Positions 26,302-34,834 of a DNA stretch of 64,000 nt are shown here, piece after piece. Position numbers and translations under genes: made by a program. Under the pieces are notes generated by a model. That model saw only the letters and a program-made list of their open reading frames with translations. It did no database searches and was not told the DNA's origin. How positions within the stretch are numbered: position 1 is the first letter of the stretch; each line of letters starts with the position of its first letter. Origin of the DNA: Clostridiales bacterium DTU089 (GTDB taxonomy: Bacteria > Bacillota > Clostridia > Oscillospirales > Acutalibacteraceae); the NCBI GenBank assembly GCA_001513045.1, contig LFSB01000012.1, positions 1 to 64,000 of the forward strand. Reading direction: 5' to 3'.

Positions 26302-26384
26302 TTTGAGTTTACCCCTTTCTGATTTTCCGGACACACGCCCGGTTTCGCCCTGCAATCAAACTGCATCTTCGGGCTTACACGAAT

Positions 26385-26413
26385 ACAATATATCAAATCT
26401 AAGTAAAAGTCAA
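26385..26413 (-). promoter_or_regulatory. sigma-A promoter of the lipoprotein gene
   Basis: On the leftward strand TTGACT (26413-26408), a 17-base spacer and TATTGT (26390-26385) lie 84 bases before the start. Confidence 0.6.
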
Positions 26414-26503
26414 TAGCGCAATGTAAAAATTAACTTAAATCCGTCCTTCGGAGCGCTGCCAAATTCCGGAAGCCCGCAGACATCCATCTTCTTGTGTGCA
26501 TGT

Positions 26504-26523
26504 GAAATATTCAATGATATTTC
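26504..26523. promoter_or_regulatory. palindrome upstream of uxuA, putative operator
   Basis: GAAATAT and ATATTTC are 7-bp perfect arms around TCAATG, ending 4 bases before the uxuA -35. The position suits a regulator site. Confidence 0.45.
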
Positions 26524-26527
26524 GCTA

Positions 26528-26556
26528 TTGCGCAGATGCTGATTTTGATATATACT
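26528..26556 (+). promoter_or_regulatory. sigma-A promoter of uxuA
   Basis: TTGCGC (26528-26533), a 17-base spacer and TATACT (26551-26556) precede the uxuA start by 30 bases. Confidence 0.6.
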
Positions 26557-26586
26557 TAAAAAAATATGAATTTCGGAGGAGAGAAC

Positions 26587-27630
26587 ATGAAGCTTTCTTT
26601 CAGATGGTACGGAAAAAGCGACCCCATCAGCCTTGAATACATTTCGCAGATACCCGGCATGAGGAGCGTCGTAAGCGCCGTATATGATGTAAAACCCGGA
26701 GAGGTCTGGCCGCGCGAGAGCCTGAAAAGCATGAGGGATGCCTGTGAAGATGCAGGACTTGTGTTTGATATCGTTGAGAGTATTCCGGTACACGAGGATA
26801 TAAAGCTCGGGCTTCCCTCGCGTGACAAATATATCGACGCCTACTGTGAAAACATCCGCCGCGTTTCGGAAATCGGAGTAAAATGTGTATGCTACAATTT
26901 TATGCCGGTTTTCGACTGGACACGCACTCAGCTCGACAAAAAAGCCGCCGACGGCAGCACGAGTCTTGTTATGTATATGGAGCAGCTCAAGGGTATTGAC
27001 CCGTTAAGGGACGGTCTTGACCTGCCCGGCTGGGACGCAAGCTATGAAAAAGAGGAGCTCAAGCAGCTTCTGCTGAGCTACGCCGAGGTGGGAGAGGAAG
27101 GACTTTGGGAAAATCTCCGCTACTTCCTCGAAAGAGTTATACCCGTAGCGCGTGAATGCGATGTGCTTATGGCTATACATCCCGATGACCCGCCGTATCC
27201 GATATTCGGTCTTCCCCGCATAATTACAACCGAGGAAAATCTTGACCGTTTTCTCGCTCTTGTCGATGACAGATATAACGGTCTGACCTTCTGCACGGGC
27301 AGCCTCGGTTGTGCGGATTTCAACGATATTCCGGGAATGATTGACAAATATTCAAAAGCCGGAAGAATCCACTTCATGCACATCCGCAATATCCGCAACC
27401 TCCCCGACGGAAGCTTCGAGGAGAGCGGACACCTGAGCGCCTGCGGAAGTCTTGATATGGCAAAAATCGTCAAAACCCTTGTAAACAACGGCTTTGACGG
27501 CTATGTGCGTCCCGACCACGGCAGAATGATATGGGGCGAAACCGGAAAACCCGGCTACGGACTTTATGACCGCGCCCTGGGCGCAGCCTACATAAACGGT
27601 CTGTGGGAGATGGCTCAAAGCAACCGCTGA
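26587..27630 (+). CDS. uxuA: D-mannonate dehydratase
   Basis: A 347-residue TIM-barrel enzyme that converts D-mannonate to 2-keto-3-deoxygluconate in hexuronate breakdown. Family features are the metal-binding His and Asp in IHPDDPPYPIFGLPRI, FCTGSLG, HMHIRN and the late RPDHGRMIWGE motif. GGAGGAG lies 6 bases before the ATG at 26587; an upstream TTG-like reading from 26566 has no ribosome site. The other uronate genes (uxaC, kdgK, kdgA) are not in the window. Confidence 0.95.
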   Translation: MKLSFRWYGKSDPISLEYISQIPGMRSVVSAVYDVKPGEVWPRESLKSMRDACEDAGLVFDIVESIPVHEDIKLGLPSRDKYIDAYCENIRRVSEIGVKCVCYNFMPVFDWTRTQLDKKAADGSTSLVMYMEQLKGIDPLRDGLDLPGWDASYEKEELKQLLLSYAEVGEEGLWENLRYFLERVIPVARECDVLMAIHPDDPPYPIFGLPRIITTEENLDRFLALVDDRYNGLTFCTGSLGCADFNDIPGMIDKYSKAGRIHFMHIRNIRNLPDGSFEESGHLSACGSLDMAKIVKTLVNNGFDGYVRPDHGRMIWGETGKPGYGLYDRALGAAYINGLWEMAQSNR

Positions 27631-27633
27631 ATT

Positions 27634-28314
27634 TCAGATTTTCGTATACACACTCATTTCATCCATACTGTCAACAGTTGCAAGTGTTACGCCCGACGCC
27701 GCGGGGATATTCTGCTTTGAGAGCTGTTCAAGCAGCCACAGCTCATCATGCCCTATGGATTTCAGATTATCCTTCATCACGGTTCCGTCAACAATAACAT
27801 TTACCGGCAGCAGCTCCTGACGGGGCGAAAGCGACATATCCCCGGGAGTAAGCGGTCTTGTGTCCGCACGCGGCAAGAAGCTCATCCTGCCGTTCGGCTC
27901 AAGCATTGCAGTCTGGAGCGAGGCAAGATTATAATAGCCGTTCAAGCGGCATTGCGCCAGAAAATCATCAACGCTTATTTTGCATGTCGCAAGGCTTTTA
28001 CTGTAGAGCTTACCATCCTGAAAAAGCACAAGCGGCACTCCGGTAAGAAGGCGGCGCAGCTTTATGGATTTGTTGTCGAGTATTGATATCCCCGTCACGG
28101 CAAGAGCATAAATAATCATAGCCGCAAGCGGACGGTGCGGGCTTTCAAGCTCCGTGGCCATTTCGGCGGCAATGGAGCCTATTGTTATTCCGTTTATATA
28201 ATCGAACATGCTCAGCTCCGACATCTGCTTTCTTCCTATCAGCTTTGTGAGGAAAAACAGTGCAACAACGGAAGCCAGAGCCGTAAGTGAAACCTTTATT
28301 ATTTCATCTACCAA
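27634..28314 (-). CDS. DUF421 (YetF-like) membrane protein
   Basis: A 226-residue protein with three N-terminal membrane helices and a C-terminal cytoplasmic DUF421 domain. Typical strings are LIGRKQMSELSMFDYINGITIGSIAAE near residues 25-51 and LDNKSIKLRRLLTG. In spore formers relatives include YetF and spore membrane proteins such as SpoVA-operon YrbG types; the role is unknown. The start is TTG at 28314 with GGGAG upstream. It is convergent with uxuA (3 bases apart). Confidence 0.85.
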   Translation of the reverse strand: MVDEIIKVSLTALASVVALFFLTKLIGRKQMSELSMFDYINGITIGSIAAEMATELESPHRPLAAMIIYALAVTGISILDNKSIKLRRLLTGVPLVLFQDGKLYSKSLATCKISVDDFLAQCRLNGYYNLASLQTAMLEPNGRMSFLPRADTRPLTPGDMSLSPRQELLPVNVIVDGTVMKDNLKSIGHDELWLLEQLSKQNIPAASGVTLATVDSMDEMSVYTKI

Positions 28315-28388
28315 ATTACTCCCTCTTTTCGGCTTTATATCAATTTTATTCTGCTCCCTTTTCCTAAAAAAATGCAAGGAATTCCGAT

Positions 28389-28901
28389 ATGAGAAACAAA
28401 AACACGCTTCGCATTGTTCAGGCGGGTGTCATTGCGGCACTGTACGCCGCACTCACATATTTTTCAAATATTTTCGCCCTCGCCTATTCCGGAATACAGT
28501 TCAGAATTTCCGAGGCGCTTACCGTGCTGCCGGTTTTCACTCCCGCGGCAATACCCGGTCTTGCCGTAGGCTGCGTAATCGCAAACCTCGCAAGCCCGTT
28601 CGGCGTAATCGACATCATTTGCGGCTCGGTTGCAACATTGCTTGCCGGTGCATGCTCAAGGGCGCTCGGAAAGCTTCGGTTCAAAGGACTTCCGGTGTTA
28701 TCCTCAATAATGCCGGTTATATTCAACATGCTCATAATAGGCATGGAAATATCCTTTCTTTCAGCAGGCGGCTTCAGCGCCGAGCTTTTTGTACTTTCGG
28801 CGATACAGGTCGGCGCAGGCGAGCTTGCGGTATGCCTTGTTCTGGGGCTTCCGCTGTTCCGCTTTGTTGAAAAAAGCAGCATTTCAAAATATCTCGCCTG
28901 A
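28389..28901 (+). CDS. QueT-like transporter
   Basis: A 170-residue protein with five or six membrane helices, matching the QueT family of substrate-binding (S-component-like) proteins for a queuosine precursor. The pattern GIQFRISEALTVLPVFTPAAIPGL and the following GxxxAN are characteristic. AAGGA lies 8 bases before the ATG. The 70-base leader gives no convincing preQ1 riboswitch. Confidence 0.85.
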   Translation: MRNKNTLRIVQAGVIAALYAALTYFSNIFALAYSGIQFRISEALTVLPVFTPAAIPGLAVGCVIANLASPFGVIDIICGSVATLLAGACSRALGKLRFKGLPVLSSIMPVIFNMLIIGMEISFLSAGGFSAELFVLSAIQVGAGELAVCLVLGLPLFRFVEKSSISKYLA

Positions 28902-28975
28902 CTGTAAGTAAAAGTTTATAAGGATAAAGCTTTCAAACGGCAATTCGTGCCTCTGCGAAAGGAAGGGTCATTATT

Positions 28976-29968
28976 ATGGATATCGCTGTTGTAGGATTTC
29001 GCCACAACCACATTTTTTCGCTGTACGAGCTGGCAAAGCGCACGGACGGAGTGCGCGTATGCGCGGCGTATGAGGAATATTCTCCGGCGCTTAAGGAGGC
29101 AAAGCGACGCATTGCAGAGGATATTTTTGTTGACTCTCTTGATGAAATCCTTGAAAACCCCGCGATTGACGCCATAGCTGTCGGCGATTATTACGCCTCA
29201 CGCGGCTCGCTCATAATACGTGCGCTGAATGCGGGGAAGCATGTCATATCCGACAAACCGATTTGTACACATCCGGAGGAGCTTGACGAAATCAAAGCTC
29301 TGTGCGAAAAAACTCAACTTAAAGTCGGTTGTATGCTTGATTTGAGATATACTCCCGAAATCTTTGAAGCAAAACGTATATTCAGCTCCGGAGCACTCGG
29401 CGAAATTCACACTCTCGCCTTTACCGGTCAGCATCCGCTCAATTACGGAACACGTCCGTCGTGGTACTTTGAAAAGGGCAAGCACGGCGGAACGATAAAC
29501 GACATTGCCATACACGGCATCGACATTGTAAGATATCTCACCGGACTTGAGGTATCGCAGCCTCTTTTTGCGAACTCATACAACGCCTTTGCCGAAAACG
29601 AGCCGGATTTTTCAGACTGTGCGCAATTTCTTGCCCGGCTTTCAAACGGCGCCGGACTCATGGCGGACGTATCCTATGCCCTGCCTGCCGGCATCGGCTT
29701 TTCCCCCGCCCCCGTATGGCGCTTCACCTTCTGGGGCAGCAAGGGTATGCTTGAAATAGACCACGCCCGACACACACTGTACTTTGCCGCCGAAGGCGCA
29801 AGGGAACCGGTAATAACAGAAAAACCGTCGCAGAAGCCGTCAAACAGCTTCCTTGACGATTTTATATCCGACATAAACGGCTCTCCGGCGGAGCTGAACA
29901 CAGCTCAGGTTCTGCTCTCCGCGGAAGAAACCTTGAAAATACAGATGCTTGCAGACATCAGCCGTTGA
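28976..29968 (+). CDS. Gfo/Idh/MocA family oxidoreductase
   Basis: A 330-residue NAD(P)-dependent dehydrogenase. The N-terminal Rossmann fold starts with IAVVGFRHNH and the signature segment is ALNAGKHVISDKPICTHPEEL (the EKP motif here is DKP). The C-terminal alpha/beta domain carries GGTINDIAIHGIDIVRYL, with the catalytic Asp and His. The substrate is probably a sugar or polyol. AAGGAAGG precedes the ATG. A single gene ended by a terminator. Confidence 0.92.
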   Translation: MDIAVVGFRHNHIFSLYELAKRTDGVRVCAAYEEYSPALKEAKRRIAEDIFVDSLDEILENPAIDAIAVGDYYASRGSLIIRALNAGKHVISDKPICTHPEELDEIKALCEKTQLKVGCMLDLRYTPEIFEAKRIFSSGALGEIHTLAFTGQHPLNYGTRPSWYFEKGKHGGTINDIAIHGIDIVRYLTGLEVSQPLFANSYNAFAENEPDFSDCAQFLARLSNGAGLMADVSYALPAGIGFSPAPVWRFTFWGSKGMLEIDHARHTLYFAAEGAREPVITEKPSQKPSNSFLDDFISDINGSPAELNTAQVLLSAEETLKIQMLADISR

Positions 29969-29980
29969 TACAAAGAATTA

Positions 29981-30010
29981 AAGCCTCCCTTCAAAGGGAG
30001 GCTTTTTCTC
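29981..30010 (+). terminator. intrinsic terminator of the oxidoreductase gene
   Basis: AAAGCCTCCCTT/AAGGGAGGCTTTTT forms a near-perfect 12-bp stem with a short loop and a T-run. Confidence 0.9.
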
Positions 30011-30037
30011 AACGTAAGCGCTATTGGTTATAAAATC

Positions 30038-30349
30038 CTAACCCTCATCCGCAGAGGTCGGGATTTCCTCAACGGACGTTGTCTCCTCGGTCACAGCCGT
30101 GGGGACTTCAATCGGTCTGTTTGAAAGCTCAAGAGAGGTATAGGTAATAACAAAGCTTGCCGCAAAGAGCAGCACAAGCAGTGCCGCAAATGCAATCCGC
30201 AAAATATTCTGGCGCCTTTTCATCGTGCGGCTCTCGCCGATAAGATACTCGCTATCCCCAAGTGCTCCTGGATACTGTCTGGAAAAGCCGTAATAGCTTT
30301 TGCGCTTAACGACCCTTGTATCGTAAAAGGGCTTTTTTCTGTCCGCCAT
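30038..30349 (-). CDS. small single-pass membrane protein in the Rnf-like operon
   Basis: A 103-residue protein that I do not recognise. A basic, tyrosine-rich N-terminus (residues 1-48) is cytoplasmic by the positive-inside rule. One hydrophobic helix (about 50-71) follows. The tail of about 30 residues, rich in Thr, Glu and Val, is predicted to lie outside. GGAGGAA lies 6 bases before the ATG and only 11 bases separate it from the rnfA-like stop, so it is the last gene of that operon. It is not related to RnfB, RnfC or RnfG. Confidence 0.8.
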   Translation of the reverse strand: MADRKKPFYDTRVVKRKSYYGFSRQYPGALGDSEYLIGESRTMKRRQNILRIAFAALLVLLFAASFVITYTSLELSNRPIEVPTAVTEETTSVEEIPTSADEG

Positions 30350-30360
30350 ATCTATTCCTC

Positions 30361-30960
30361 CTATAACGACACCGCGCGTCCGAGAATACCCGTAAACGCC
30401 ATGGAAAGCAATGCAACATATATAAAGATTGCCGGCAGACCCTTGAAGGCTTCCGGGATATCCTCGTTGCTCTCAAGTCTGCGCATACCTGCGTTTATAA
30501 GAAGCACCGAAACAGCGAATGCCGCACCGGCGCCTATGCCGAAGCCCACCGATTCATATAAGTTGTAGTTGAGCTTGCGGTTTATAAGCGGAACGGCAAG
30601 TATAAGCGAATTGAATGCCGCTATACCGATTATTTTGACTGCCGCCTTACGCCTTTCCCCCTGAAATATAGCTCTCATTGAAAGGCATGCCGCCGAATAA
30701 ATCACAAATTCTGCTCCGACAAATACCGCCGCATGCGCAAGCATACCGGCAGATTTAACCGCAGGAATAAAATCAAGCAGTCTGCATACCGTAGCCGTAA
30801 GCACGGAAAGCACCGATATAGCTGCGGAAATTTTCCACAGCTTTTTTGGCTTTGCCGCCATCCTTATGCTCTCGCTGACGCCGTAGCCTCCGCTGAATAT
30901 GAGATTTTGCGCAAATGCCGCGTAAAAGGCCGCAGCAAGCAAATCAAATAAATAACTCAT
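30361..30960 (-). CDS. RnfA-like membrane protein lacking cluster cysteines
   Basis: A 199-residue, six-helix RnfA/NqrE homologue. The fold is clear: the C-terminal part (YNLYESVGFGIGAGAAFAVSV, IPEAFKGLPAIFI, LLSMAFTGI) aligns along its length with RnfA. The two cysteines that hold the membrane iron-sulfur cluster are gone. The LCPFMGVS region reads FSGGYGVS (Ser23) and TTNCAVLG reads AFNSLILA (Ser118). It overlaps the rnfE-like gene by 4 bases (ATGA). A redox role is therefore doubtful. Confidence 0.85.
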   Translation of the reverse strand: MSYLFDLLAAAFYAAFAQNLIFSGGYGVSESIRMAAKPKKLWKISAAISVLSVLTATVCRLLDFIPAVKSAGMLAHAAVFVGAEFVIYSAACLSMRAIFQGERRKAAVKIIGIAAFNSLILAVPLINRKLNYNLYESVGFGIGAGAAFAVSVLLINAGMRRLESNEDIPEAFKGLPAIFIYVALLSMAFTGILGRAVSL

Positions 30961-31622
30961 TTTTCGCCCTCCTCAAGAGAGATGTTCAAATCCTCTTTTT
31001 CTGCATAGGAGGGATAATTGCGTGCAGCAAACCATTTGAGCAGAGCTGACGCAAGTCCGAGTATAAGAAGTCCTCCGAAGGGCATAAGCAGACCCGCCGC
31101 CTTGGGCAAAGGGCTCAGCGGTATGTCATAAAGCGTTCCGCTGCCGAGGAGCTCGCGCACCGCACCGACGAAAACAACAATAAGACTGTAAGCAAAAATC
31201 GTTGAAAGCGCGTTGAGCACAGTGGTACCGACTGCGTTTCTTCTTGCGAATTTTTCGCACCTGAGCGCCACCATCGAGTTAAAAGCCAGCAACGGCAGCA
31301 CTATGCCGAGCTTAGCCGTTTCATTGGGCGCAAATTTTTCAAAAAACAGCGATGCCGGCAAAACAACAAGTATGCCCAGCAGCATATAAAGTCCTATGCG
31401 AAGCCAATGCGGAAATCTTCTCAGCAGCAGCGAGGTTGCAACCTCGCAAACGAGAAGCACCGCGGAGGTTATGGCACAGAGCGCTATTGCGGATTTCAGA
31501 GATACCGCCATTGCAATTATCGGGAACACTCCGACCGCCTGAATAAGCACCGGATTGCCGATTATTGCAGCATCGGTGAAGGTTCTTTTTATTCCGAGAG
31601 TGTTTTCATAGGTTCTACTCAA
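30957..31622 (-). CDS. RnfE-like membrane protein lacking cluster cysteines
   Basis: A 221-residue, six-helix RnfE/NqrD homologue. Landmarks are NPVLIQAVGVFP, RIGLYMLLG, LGIVLPLLAFNSMVALR, and VRELLGSGTLYD with LLMPFGGLLILGL. The conserved LGLCPLLAVT motif reads VGVFPIIAMA (Phe33) and VTNC reads AFNS (Ser116), so both cluster cysteines are replaced, exactly parallel to the RnfA-like partner. The start is the TTG at 31622 inside the end of the rnfD-like gene, with GCAGGAGGTGAG upstream; a longer reading to 31709 is unlikely. Confidence 0.82.
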   Translation of the reverse strand: MSRTYENTLGIKRTFTDAAIIGNPVLIQAVGVFPIIAMAVSLKSAIALCAITSAVLLVCEVATSLLLRRFPHWLRIGLYMLLGILVVLPASLFFEKFAPNETAKLGIVLPLLAFNSMVALRCEKFARRNAVGTTVLNALSTIFAYSLIVVFVGAVRELLGSGTLYDIPLSPLPKAAGLLMPFGGLLILGLASALLKWFAARNYPSYAEKEDLNISLEEGEK

Positions 31623-32601
31623 CCGGCTCACCTCCTGCAAGAGGGTCATATATGACATCTTCGCTCGCATCCGGCTGCTTTCCAATGATTTTTTTGCCGA
31701 CTCCGGCAAGCAGCGGCGACACTGCGTTCATGAGCAAAACCGCAAACACCGTGCTGTCCTCATACGCGCCGAAGGAGCGCAGAAGCATAGCGACAAGTCC
31801 GCCTGCCGCGCCGTAAAGAATCCCCTTGATTAAGCCGTCCGGCGAGGTGTAATAATCAGTCATAAAAAACAATGCGCCGAATATAAGCGAGCCTGAGCAC
31901 AGCTCCATAATCACAGACAGCTGCGCTCCTGCGGAAATTCTCGGAAAAATTGCAGCATATACGGCACATACTCCTAAAAATGCCAGAGCTGTCAAAAACT
32001 TTTTCCACCTGCGTATGAGCAGGTATACAGCACTTCCGGCAAGTGCAATTATACAGCATGCCCCCATCGGTCCGGGAATTTCACCGACAAATATCTCCAT
32101 AAGCGATACCAGACTGTCGTTTATTGAGTTTCCGTCGGAAAGCATTGATGACATTGAGGTTCCGCCCACAAAACCTTCTCCGATATATGCGCTGCCGACT
32201 TCGGGAAATCTGAACACATAATCAGGCCAGCATATTGTAAGAAATGCCAGACCCGCCGCGGCGGGAACAAACGGGGATTTTTCACTGTTGCCGAAGGGAA
32301 GCTTGGCGAAAACAACCGCAAATGCGGTTCCGGCAATCACCATCCAGTACTGAACCGATGCCGGAAGCATAAGTGCGACACACAAGCCGTTGAAGACAAA
32401 CGACATCGAACGCAGATTTGCGCGCCGTGCAAGAAGCAGTCCTCCGAAAAGCTCACATACGAAGGAGGTCAACACCGCCGCGAGCATAAGTCTTATCGCT
32501 CTTTCGCCGTAATAAAAGCAAGCGACTGCCGCCGGTGCGAAAAGCATCAGCAGCATATCGGTATTGTATGAGCGTATTATATTTTTATTTTCGTCTGTCA
32601 T
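31615..32601 (-). CDS. RnfD-like membrane protein lacking flavinylation motif
   Basis: A 328-residue RnfD/NqrB homologue with about nine or ten membrane helices. FVFNGLCVALMLPASVQYWMV, KSPFVPAAAGLAFLTICW and FVGEIPGPMG correspond to conserved RnfD segments. Where RnfD has the (S/T)GAT flavin-attachment motif this protein reads LSDGNSINDSL (about residues 154-164), with no threonine. GAGGAA lies 7 bases before the ATG. It is the first gene of the operon rnfD-rnfE-rnfA-small protein. Confidence 0.85.
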   Translation of the reverse strand: MTDENKNIIRSYNTDMLLMLFAPAAVACFYYGERAIRLMLAAVLTSFVCELFGGLLLARRANLRSMSFVFNGLCVALMLPASVQYWMVIAGTAFAVVFAKLPFGNSEKSPFVPAAAGLAFLTICWPDYVFRFPEVGSAYIGEGFVGGTSMSSMLSDGNSINDSLVSLMEIFVGEIPGPMGACCIIALAGSAVYLLIRRWKKFLTALAFLGVCAVYAAIFPRISAGAQLSVIMELCSGSLIFGALFFMTDYYTSPDGLIKGILYGAAGGLVAMLLRSFGAYEDSTVFAVLLMNAVSPLLAGVGKKIIGKQPDASEDVIYDPLAGGEPVE

Positions 32602-32618
32602 GGCGTTTCCTCACGGAA

Positions 32619-32635
32619 ATTTCCTCGCAGGAAAT
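32619..32635. other. hairpin in the leader of the Rnf-like operon
   Basis: ATTTCCT and AGGAAAT are perfect 7-bp arms around CGC, 18 bases upstream of the rnfD-like ATG. It could be an operator or a leader hairpin next to the ribosome site. Confidence 0.4.
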
Positions 32636-32650
32636 GGAAATATTTATTCA

Positions 32651-32679
32651 TTGCGTACAGCCTCTTTGCGTAATATGAT
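32651..32679 (+). promoter_or_regulatory. putative promoter of the MecA-like gene
   Basis: TTGCGT (32651-32656), a 17-base spacer and TATGAT (32674-32679) precede the TTG start by 33 bases. Confidence 0.5.
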
Positions 32680-32711
32680 AGTAGTTAGCAGTTGGCAGGG
32701 AGGCGTGAATT

Positions 32712-33257
32712 TTGAAAATAAAAGCCCAGAACGATTACCGTATAATGGTAGAGCTTTCAGACGAGGATATGACAATGCTCGATATTACATATGAGGAAAT
32801 GGATTATTCGAACATTGAGACCAGGCGGGTCATCTGGACACTTCTTGACGAAGCAAGACGAGTGCTGGGGAAGGATATCAACCCCGCCGAAAAAATGCTC
32901 ATTGAGGCTGTGCCGAATCCATCGGGCGACGGCTGTATACTTTACTTCACGGTTATGCCCTTTGATGACAAGAGCAGCCAGCGCAAGCTGATAATGAAAA
33001 AAGAATCACAGCCTGTAATCTGCACCTTTTTCGATGCGGACAGTGTGGTGTGCCTGAAAAAAATTCTTGAGAACGCAAGTGACAGCTATACGAGATATGA
33101 GCTTTTTTCAGACGGTGAAAACTACCGGCTTTTAATATATCCCAAGATATCCGAAACTCCGGCGATAAGCAATCTGCTGTGCGAATACGGAGAAACCATC
33201 TGTGAAAATGCCGTTGAGGCAGCGCGAACCAGGGAATACTGGAAAAAAATCCTGTGA
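32712..33257 (+). CDS. MecA-like adaptor protein
   Basis: A 181-residue protein resembling the MecA/NegD adaptor family that delivers substrates to ClpC. The N-terminus (MKIKAQNDYRIMVELSDEDMTMLDITYEEMDYSNIETR) has the typical MecA opening with a D-I-T-Y-E-x-M motif. The C-terminal domain (about 100-175) has the acidic beta pattern of MecA. The start is TTG at 32712 with GGGAGG 10 bases upstream. It is convergent with rpe, with stops 1 base apart. Confidence 0.75.
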   Translation: MKIKAQNDYRIMVELSDEDMTMLDITYEEMDYSNIETRRVIWTLLDEARRVLGKDINPAEKMLIEAVPNPSGDGCILYFTVMPFDDKSSQRKLIMKKESQPVICTFFDADSVVCLKKILENASDSYTRYELFSDGENYRLLIYPKISETPAISNLLCEYGETICENAVEAARTREYWKKIL

Positions 33258-33258
33258 A

Positions 33259-33930
33259 TTATTTCATGTAGTTTTCAGTTGAGGCTTCGCGAAGAAGCAG
33301 TATTGCCTGCTCCGGGTCCGGATTTTTGAATATCGTAGTTCCCGACACAAACACATTCGCTCCGCACTGTGCACATTCGGCGGCAGTGGCGGGATTTATG
33401 CCGCCGTCAACCTCAATATCCGTTTTGAGAGAGCGAGCCTCGCACTCCGAACGAAGCTGTTCTATTTTCGGCAACGCGGCATCAATAAAGCTCTGGCCTC
33501 CGAAGCCCGGCTCCACTGTCATCACAAGCACCATATCGGCAATATCGAGATATTCGAACACATTTTCAATGTCCGTTGAGGGCTTGACTGAAACGCCGGC
33601 TTTTATGCCCGCAGCCTTTATTGTTTCGAGGCATTTGCGCGTATCCGACGCACTCTCGACGTGCACGGTGATTATGTCCGCTCCGGCATTTATGAAATCC
33701 GGTATGAATTTCAGCGGCTCAGAAAGCATAAGATGCACATCAAAGCATATGTCCGAGCAGCCGCGCAGAGATTTGACAACAGGCGCCCCGATTGTGATAT
33801 TCGGTACAAAGTGCCCGTCCATAATATCTATATGAAGCATGTCCGCTCCGCAGCGCTTCATGTTTTTTATTTCTTCGCCCATTCTTGAGTAGTCGCACGA
33901 CAAAAGAGAGGGCGATATTTTAATTTTCAT
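33259..33930 (-). CDS. rpe: ribulose-phosphate 3-epimerase
   Basis: A 223-residue TIM barrel that interconverts ribulose-5-phosphate and xylulose-5-phosphate in the pentose phosphate pathway. HIDIMDGHFVPNITIG, FDVHLMLSEP and VEPGFGGQSF hold the metal and acid/base residues, and VDGGINPATA the phosphate loop. It is the last gene of the nusA-infB operon and overlaps ribF by 11 bases. Confidence 0.96.
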   Translation of the reverse strand: MKIKISPSLLSCDYSRMGEEIKNMKRCGADMLHIDIMDGHFVPNITIGAPVVKSLRGCSDICFDVHLMLSEPLKFIPDFINAGADIITVHVESASDTRKCLETIKAAGIKAGVSVKPSTDIENVFEYLDIADMVLVMTVEPGFGGQSFIDAALPKIEQLRSECEARSLKTDIEVDGGINPATAAECAQCGANVFVSGTTIFKNPDPEQAILLLREASTENYMK

Positions 33931-34822
33931 CGAAAATCCTCCTTGCCGTTTCCGCGTCCTGCTTTATACGTGCGCTCAGTTCATCAAGTGATGCGAACTT
34001 CATCTCCGGACGCAGAAATTCCAACAGCGCGACTCTGATGTTTTTTCCGTAAAGATTTCCGCTGAAATCCATTATACACGTTTCACTGCGGTAGTCTCCG
34101 TGGCCTATTGTGGGTCTTATTCCGATATTTGTGACCGAGGCATGCCACTTGCCGTTCACAAAAGCCCTTGAAGCGTAAACTCCGAACCGCGGAACAATGA
34201 AGCCCTCCGGGAAGTGCTGATTTATTGTGGGAGCGCCGAGAAGTCTTCCTCTTCTGTCGCCGCTTACGACCGTAAAATCATATGAAAACGGCTCACTCAG
34301 CATTGAATTTGCGCTTTTTATATCGCCGTCCGAAAGAGCTTTTCTTATACGCGTGGAGCTTACAGGCTCTCCGGCATAATTTTCAAGCTCAATAACATTC
34401 AGCTCTACGCAAAAGCGCTCGCATAAAGCCCTGAGAGTCTGCACGTTTCCCGAAGCATTTGCCCCGAAACGGTAATTTTCACCACATGAAAGCCTCTCGG
34501 CGTGCAGAGTGTCAACAAGCACACGGCTGAAAAACTCCTCGCCCGACATACTCATAAGCTCTCCGAACGGAGCAATCACAGGCGTTACACCCATACGTGC
34601 AAGAATATCATTTTCCGTCTGCACGGTTAAAAGTCTTGCCGGTGCGTTGCCCGAAACAAGCTCAAGCGGATGGCGGTCAAACAGCAGCACAACCGGCCTG
34701 AGTCCGTCCTTCGCGCCCTCGGCGGCACTTTTTATTACCTTGAGATGTCCCGCGTGAAGACCGTCAAAGTTGCCCAGAGCAACCGACGAGCCCTCAAGGG
34801 AGAAATACTCCGATAAAAGCAT
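33920..34822 (-). CDS. ribF: bifunctional riboflavin kinase/FAD synthetase
   Basis: A 300-residue enzyme that makes FMN and then FAD. The N-terminal adenylyltransferase domain has GNFDGLHAGH (about residues 17-26) and the ISSTR-like motif VSSTRIRKAL. The C-terminal riboflavin kinase domain has RRGRLLGAPTINQHFP and the catalytic Glu region RSETCIMDFSGNLYG. It lies 12 bases after truB, a gene pairing common in Firmicutes. Confidence 0.95.
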   Translation of the reverse strand: MLLSEYFSLEGSSVALGNFDGLHAGHLKVIKSAAEGAKDGLRPVVLLFDRHPLELVSGNAPARLLTVQTENDILARMGVTPVIAPFGELMSMSGEEFFSRVLVDTLHAERLSCGENYRFGANASGNVQTLRALCERFCVELNVIELENYAGEPVSSTRIRKALSDGDIKSANSMLSEPFSYDFTVVSGDRRGRLLGAPTINQHFPEGFIVPRFGVYASRAFVNGKWHASVTNIGIRPTIGHGDYRSETCIMDFSGNLYGKNIRVALLEFLRPEMKFASLDELSARIKQDAETARRIFDEN

Positions 34823-34834
34823 AAAGTCACCTTG

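Noticed and set aside
28315..28388. A preQ1 riboswitch in the leader of the QueT-like gene
   Set aside because: The A-run TAAAAAAATGCAAGGA is suggestive, but no pairing partner of the type I pseudoknot is present in the 74 bases.
29981..30010. The same hairpin as terminator of the Rnf-like operon
   Set aside because: On the leftward strand only TTTAATTC follows the stem, a weak signal, so I assign it to the oxidoreductase gene.
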